From positions 504,887,352 to 504,951,351 of the forward strand of contig CM077115.1 in the NCBI GenBank assembly GCA_039619475.1: a stretch of 64,000 nucleotides of DNA, read 5' to 3'. Shown piece after piece: positions 57,803 through 64,000 of this stretch (position 1 is its first letter; every line of letters starts with the position of its first letter). The position numbers and the translations under genes were made by a program. The stretch is from Icerya purchasi (taxonomy: Eukaryota > Arthropoda > Insecta > Hemiptera > Monophlebidae). The notes beneath the pieces are model-generated. The model had not been told where the DNA came from and did not search any database. It saw only the letters and a list, made by a program, of their open reading frames with translations.

Positions 57803-60800
57803 AAAGTAATAAGCATCGCATACTAACAATAGAGGTTAGTTTACACAGTTAAGATAATAATCAATTTTTAAAAGGCATTCCATGTAGCAATTGTCTCAAT
57901 CTCGCTCGCTGCAAAAGTTTTAGGATGCAAAAGTTTTACCTAGAAACCGAAAAATACAATTTTTAGGTTTGGCGAGCACTTACAGAATAATGAAAGTGGA
58001 AAACGGTGTTACACAGCAGTTTACCATTGCCCAATTCTGAAGGTATTTACGTAAAAATTCAAACTGAACAGCCTCTTTACTTTTTTTTTTTGTAGAAGCT
58101 AAAATTCAATAAGGCGGTAGCCTAGAAGCTAAAGTAACTTGAAATGGGATTGTTACAAATACAAATGAACTTATTCATTGACATTATCGCAGAGATTTTT
58201 TTTACTTCCCCCTTCTAATTGCTTTCTTTGTGATCCTGATATCATATTTCCTTAGAATGTTCGACCTTTTCTGCTGAGCAATTGTCCTTCTACTCTATTA
58301 ATATTCCTACTCCTCTTATCGGTGCTTCTCACATTCTCCTATTTTATTTCAATTCAGTCATTCCTGCCCTTGAATTGTCCTTAAACGGATAAGAATATAC
58401 ATTTATTTTCTTCTCCTTCCCATTTTTTGGGCTAATGTCCTCGCTGACAACGCTCAAAAAAAAAGTTTAAAAAAAGTTCTTTTTTTTTTGTGTTGTACGA
58501 TAAAAAACTAAGGGTATTTTTTTAAGAAGGCCACGACGATCCGCAATTTAATATGATATCAACAAGGGAGGATTCTTTAAATAATCTTAAACAATTTCTG
58601 AAGAGAACGATGATGACACAAACACATAATTTAATGGGAAAATACTACAGCTTTAAAATTAAACATTTTTCTTTGAATTTATTATTATATAAATATAAAT
58701 TATGGTTATTACGGAATGTCCAACTACCTCGATTATGCTTAATTGTCTGATTCATTTTTAAATATATATATATATATATATTAAATTTGCAAATGTTCTC
58801 TTGTAAATTGAATTATACAAATAAAATCGGAGCAGCGCTGTTCATGGTCTAATATTTTACTCTGAAAGTGAATAATTCGTGAAACAAAGCCTGATGAAAT
58901 GTGAATTCAGATTGTACAACATTAACGAACAAGAATTTACCATTGCATAATGTAGAGAGAGATATGAGAAACATACTGGTGTGTCTAAATAATGTACCTA
59001 CTTTTATAAGATATATTAAGAGGATCTTCGGTTGCGACTTTTGGACAACTACGATTGGGTACACTAGTTTGGCTGGTTACCCGATTATGTATTTTCAAAA
59101 TAGGTGCGAGTGTTGTCCGCCAACATCAGACGAAGCGACCGGAGTGGGGTTCGTTTCGCAAAGTTATCACAAAAAAAAATATTACCGAAAAGCATTACCT
59201 CAAGTTTTCAAACATTTGCGTCTAAATCGATTTAAATCGTCCTAGTAGTTATATTTTTCTTTTCTCCAATCACTGCAGAGCAGGTAAAGTCAAATTAATA
59301 TTCCGCCAACTTAAAAGATAAGAATAGGACCGAAATGGAGGCGCACCAGCGGCGGAACGACGTATACTCTCATGTCACGATACGCACACTTGAACGAGGG
59401 TACTAAATTTTTTTCTTTTTATTTTCGCTTATTGTGATGAAATTTTTAGAATGCACCGGGGCTTGAGATTATTTCATCAGACTTTAGGCAAATCTGTTTC
59501 AAAGGCGCTAGCTCTCCTGGGAGGGGATAGTCGCAAATTGATCGTCTGTCAGATCAGTGTCGTGTTTGGTAATTCAGAAATACGCGGGAGACGAAATAAA
59601 CTGTAAATATTCTTTAATGTCAGTGTGTTGCTTTTTAAAAATCTGTAGAATGCGTCATACTTTCCTTTTACGTCACATATCGATGCAAGGGGAGCATTAT
59701 TAATTGTAATTTTTCGAAACTATATTAAACGTTTTTTACTAAACTTTGCGCCCTATCTATCTTAGAAGAATTAAATAGATCGTGTTAACTTTTTTGGTTT
59801 TTTCCCCGTGCGTATATAGAAATTCCCGTTAGTTTTTTTTCACGATACCATCATTCGTAAACGATGTTAGGACGGACCGATGGTGAACGCATCGATTCTC
59901 TGTCTGGCACGAACGTTAAACCTCGGGCGGCTAAACTGTTGTTTAGATTTTTTCGGGAAAAACCCGTTACGTCCAGGGTCGTGCATATTACACGTCGTGC
60001 ATTAGGCCATAAGAAATTTTTAACGATTATCGGCAGAATCACTATTCGATCAGTTGTAGGGGAATAATGACACAACACTAGGAGGCGGTTTTAATCGAGG
60101 CGTTTGGCAATGCGTAATCGGTGAATTTAGTACTGACGTGACACATACAGCGTTGCGAATCGGCAGCCGTCGACTCTCGATCTGATCACTTGAAATCGTG
60201 GATCTCCTGGTCCTGCGAAGATAGACGCAGTGTTTGCAGAAACGGTTTTAACTTTTATTTCCTTATTATCGTATTCGGTTGGCACGGAGGGAAATTAATT
60301 GAAAAGTAACTTCATTATGGTGCAGGAGACAATTATGCGGACGACAATATTCTAAGAAAGGTCAGTATCGTCGGGGAAATCGCATTTTTGCGGATTACGG
60401 GTCTAACTACGATATATGCGGCACCAATCAAACGGGCTATTCTAGAAGATACCGCCCCGGTTTTCTGCTCGTAATGATCATACGCGAGGACAAGATTCCG
60501 TCTAACGTAGTCTTCTGCACATTCCCGTTTGTTTATTAAAACGCTCTCGTATACTTCTCATTCCGTTCTCCTTATAAGGTCCTTTCCTCCCTTATTCATT
60601 ATTTCTAACGTAATTTCTAATATTGTACAAATATTTGAGCGAATTTAAATATAACTTTTCCTTTCCTTGTTCCTTCTGGATTCCGTTGTCCAGTTTGCCC
60701 GCCCTACAAGATGAAAAAAAGAGCCAATGCAATTTTGAAGATTTAGGATAAATAGCTAGAAGTTTCATATAATAATTAATAATACACCTATCTGTAAAGT

Positions 60801-61746
60801 AAGGTTGCGTTTCTCAATCTGCTTCTGCTGCACATAATCAACATTTGCTTGTTCTCGAAATATACCTTAGTATAGGTTTTACACTCTATGCTGGATCTGA
60901 AAACGTTACATCAGATAAAAGTATGTTATTATGTGCAATTTCTAGCTGTTTTTATTCGTAGTAATTAATAAATCAAATCATTTATCGCTACTATTATTGC
61001 TACAACAAATTCACAAAAATGTACACTGCATGGCTCGATTGGTGGAAGTAAAATTGAAAATAAATGAATAAACGAATAAATAATGTCTTTCAATAAGGTT
61101 TAAAATGTAAAAGGAAAATACAGGACCATCTCCGATCGAGAGCACATAAAAACATCTGTAATAAGCGTAAAATATACATTAAATGAAATACGAAATGAAA
61201 TCTGATTTCGGTACATAAATAAAATCAAAGAGTATAGCTGAATCTCTAAATATAACGTTTATTTCTATTAATTTAAAAATATATACTAATAAATTATATT
61301 TACATCCGGTTGGTTACATAACTTGGTACATATATTGAGTTTTGTTAACTTCTTACTCATTACAATATATATACATATATATACGTAAACTATAAATGAA
61401 ACTATAATTTTTAGTGTTAGATTTACTTTACACGTTGGAACTCGCTTTACCGGATAGAATAAACCAATTGCAATAACAACAATAAGTAACACTAAAAATT
61501 TTAATAATTGCAACGAGTATATTATATAATGTCCCAGGTGAATATTAAAACGAAATATAAAACGCATTAACTGATAGAAATGTACTTAAATTGTGAATAA
61601 TGTATATTCCGTTTTCTATTAATTATAGTTATAACGATAACGAATAGTAATAATTAATGAAAATTAAAAATATAAACAAAGATCACAGTAAAAATCATAG
61701 TAACACATCGCATTCTTCATTAAATATTCATTCCAGTTTACAAATA
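57803..61746. other. Gene-poor host-like sequence
   Basis: No gene can be named. Two ATG frames stand out for balanced composition: 58,901-59,245 (114 codons, with CECCPPTSDEATGVGF) and 59,864-60,067 (67 codons, basic, with SRVVHITRRALGHKKF). Neither has a recognisable domain and neither is flanked by clear promoter or splice signals. Confidence 0.35.
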
Positions 61747-62130
61747 CAGTAGACTCCCAATTATCCGATTTTCGGATTATTCGACTCTAATAGTAATGGA
61801 AAAAAAACAACAAAAAACAACACAGTAGACTCCCGATTATACGACTTTTTCGGTATCTGTCCAATCTTCAGCACCGATTAAGTCAAATAATTCGGGGTCT
61901 ACTGTATTTTAAAAAATTATAATTTACCATTTGTAATTACTAAGTACGTATTGTTTTTTCATTTATTTGCGTTTCTTTTTTACGCCAAAGTTCAATTATT
62001 TAAATATATAATTGTTTTTCAATTTTATGTACGTTATTTCTACGTTGAAAATATTCATTACGGATTATCCGACTTTTTCGGTATCCGACTAACCTTCAGC
62101 CCCGATTAAGTCGGATAATTCGGAGTCTAT
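61747..62130. mobile_element. Pogo/Tigger-type TIR MITE with a nested copy
   Basis: CAGTAGACTCCCAATTATCC at 61,747 follows TA. The far end GATTAAGTCGGATAATTCGG plus AGTCTA lies at 62,104-62,130 with a degraded tip. An inner, complete 82-bp copy (61,823-61,904) begins CAGTAGACTCCCGATTAT and ends GGGGTCTACTG, followed by TA. Confidence 0.65.
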
Positions 62131-62204
62131 ATGTTTATTTTATTTTTTTTATTTTTTTCGAATTGCCCATCTTAGGACCAGATATTTCAACTGTTTGAAC
62201 TTTT

Positions 62205-62206
<2 letters not shown>

Positions 62207-62252
<46 letters not shown>
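62207..62252. repeat. TA microsatellite
   Basis: About 22 TA dinucleotides. Confidence 0.9.
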
Positions 62253-62256
<4 letters not shown>

Positions 62257-63146
62257 TTTTTTTTTGAGAGCGCGTCAACTACGGACATTAACATAACACA
62301 AATGAAATTTTTGAAAGTGTCAGTGTGCAGCAACGAAAATCGAAACTGATTTCACTCGAACGAAACACAATTAACTAATCAACTGCGCCACGGTGGCCGG
62401 CTTCGCTCACAACTATATAAAGTTATAACAGTCGTGGCCACAATAAGTCTGGGCCGAAGAAAAAAAATAACTAAAGTAATGGAAGCTGGGCATACATTAT
62501 AACTTAGACGCTCCCACGTGTTTAAATGTGCATACCGTCTCCTGCTTAAATATTCACACGCACATAAACACACGCACATATATCTAACATTATGGTGGCC
62601 GTATATTTGGCAAATTTAATCATTATGCCGTATTATTGCAACATTCACGAACGGTCGTCCTAATGCTACCAGCTCGTGTATTTTCATTTGTATCGAGCAC
62701 AATACCTCAAAAAAGGTCTAAAACAAAATTTAGGTCGAAAGTCATATCGCCTGTCAAATGTAAGAAAATATACATTACAGTCAGATTAATTTTCATTTGC
62801 CGATGAGCGTCCATAATTATTCGCAACATAACGCTGATGAATAATACGAGCTGATCGATATAAAGCGGGCTCTGAATTGTTCCAGATTTTTGTATGCAGA
62901 ACACCGTCGAAGGCGCTTTCATAGTTCCAAATATTCTGCTGGTTTGTTATTTTCCGATGTATTTCTTGCAAATAATATTTTGTTCGCACGATATTATTTA
63001 CCCTTGAAATTTAACTTATCTGGGAATTAAGTACGGCACTACGCTGATGATGATGACATTAATAAGGCCAAAACCACAGTGTCACAAAAATTAATTTATT
63101 AGGAACATTTGAAGTTTTTTGTGAAGATAAGGAAAGTTAGGACTTT

Positions 63147-63150
<4 letters not shown>
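62253..63150. other. Gene-free sequence
   Basis: A weak A-box-like string TGGCGCAGTTGATTAG (minus, 62,390-62,375) is the only hint of an RNA polymerase III element. No coding region is supported. Confidence 0.35.

Positions 63151-63232
<82 letters not shown>
63151..63232. repeat. TA microsatellite
   Basis: About 38 TA dinucleotides with two TAAA interruptions, directly abutting repeat X copy 2. Confidence 0.95.
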
Positions 63233-63237
<5 letters not shown>

Positions 63238-63590
63238 TACAACGTAATTGTTATGCTACCCCCCATTAGAAAAAATGACCCAATTTTATGTAACGCTTGT
63301 TATATTTTATAGGATTTTTGTTATTGTTATTTAAAAAATGTCACAATTTTATGTAATAAAATATGTAACGAAAAATGTAACGGAAAAATATTTTAATTTT
63401 ATATAATGAGAATTAAATGTTAAGATAGGATTTTTGTGGTTATGTTATTTTTTTTGTGTTGATGCCAGTAAGAATTACGTTGTAAATTTTAATGATTTTA
63501 TACAAAGTATAGAAGAGAAAGAGACAGAAATGAAAGCAAGAGGGGTCAAGGGACACAGCCCCTTGCGAGGCTTAAATGGCCGAGTTTATA
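63232..63590 (+). repeat. Repeat X, copy 2, uninterrupted (~360 bp)
   Basis: ATTAATTACAACGTAATT to GGCTTAAATGGCCGAGT, bounded on both sides by TA microsatellites. It matches the two halves of X copy 1 and shows the empty state of the Y1 insertion site (near 63,395-63,405). Type unknown. Confidence 0.8.
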
Positions 63591-63824
63591 TATATATATA
63601 TATAATACATATATATCAAAATATTTCGTTAAGTTAGGGAAATTGAAAGACCATCGAATAGAATTGCATATACAAGGTGTTCTGAAACTAATTCAGGAAA
63701 TTTGTTTTACGCTATAAAGCTCGTCAAAATGTACAAAAAAGTCCTGAGGGAAAAATAATTTGGACGAACAATTATAATTAGTTATAATTAATTAAATTAA
63801 TTCATTGTAATAAAAAAAGAATGC

Positions 63825-64000
63825 TTTGTTAGAGGATATTCTTCTGCAAACTAGATTAGATACACTGTTTCAACACGATGAAGCATCGGCATACAAAAAA
63901 GAGTTGTAAGAAGAAATTTGGATGAAGTCTTTCCGGAGGGGGACAGGTGGATAGGGCGCTTCGGACCGATTGAATGGCCAGCAAGGTCTCCCGATATAAC
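63825..64000 (+). pseudogene. Mariner-type (IS630/Tc1/mariner) transposase relic, cut by window end
   Basis: Translation gives DTLFQHDEASAY, a decayed form of the F-Q-x-D-x-A-P-x-H block with the catalytic-region D, then a stop at 63,907-63,909. After a one-base shift come VVRRNLDEVFP and WIGRFGPIEWPARSPDI, the conserved blocks before the last acidic residue. It continues beyond the window. Confidence 0.75.

Noticed and set aside
62351..62391. tRNA-derived SINE on the minus strand
   Set aside because: An A box is plausible, but the putative B box is only about 28 bases from it, too close for a tRNA fold.

Overview
The window looks like a stretch of AT-rich invertebrate nuclear DNA, most probably an insect. 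The signs are many decayed non-LTR retrotransposons with RNase H or jockey-type reverse transcriptase, pogo-, hAT- and mariner-type DNA transposons, long TA microsatellites and arthropod-style TATA/initiator promoters. No host protein-coding gene could be identified with confidence.

The left 11 kb (position 1 to about 11,220) is different. It is a compact cluster of seven uninterrupted, intronless genes of viral type, and it probably continues beyond the left edge. In order they are: a 416-residue candidate capsid-like protein (+); a 219-residue protein with a degenerate exonuclease-like residue pattern (+); a 1,242-residue family B DNA polymerase (-) with a complete set of exonuclease and polymerase motifs and an embedded HNH/endonuclease VII-like zinc module; two related cysteine-rich repeat proteins (+, +); a 163-residue protein with a C-terminal coiled coil (+); and a 255-residue protein (-) that resembles only the N-terminal, zinc-finger-bearing part of the polymerase. 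Six of the seven genes have a TATA box 32-33 bases before an initiator-like pentamer. The noncoding parts hold an A-rich minisatellite between convergent genes (2,495-2,690) and three tandem copies of a roughly 112-bp unit (9,661-9,998). I interpret the cluster as an endogenous or integrated virus, or virus-like mobile element, of the PolB-bearing Polinton/adintovirus-like kind. No integrase, packaging ATPase or protease is visible in this window.

From about 11.3 kb to the right end the sequence is a graveyard of repeats: tRNA-like SINE heads (11.46-11.52, 12.64-12.70, 31.7 kb); LINE relics at 18.66-19.11, 33.05-35.6, 39.0-40.6, 43.85-44.2, 49.87-50.3, 50.48-51.39 and 54.93-56.54 kb; a TA-flanked pogo-like element with a 17-bp internal array (25,517-26,699); two hAT-like MITEs with near-perfect 8-bp target duplications (44,811-45,257 and 53,108-53,440); a pogo-type TIR MITE (61,747-62,130); and a mariner-type transposase relic running off the right edge. 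A palindromic family, here called Y, has two near-identical inverted copies (48,293-49,182 and 56,891-57,802) and a diverged copy that forms a 1.1-kb hairpin (41,990-43,398). Copy Y1 lies inside a second repeat, X, whose uninterrupted copy is at 63,232-63,590.

The main contrast is between an intact viral gene block and host-side elements that are all broken. The block is therefore either a recent arrival or kept by selection.
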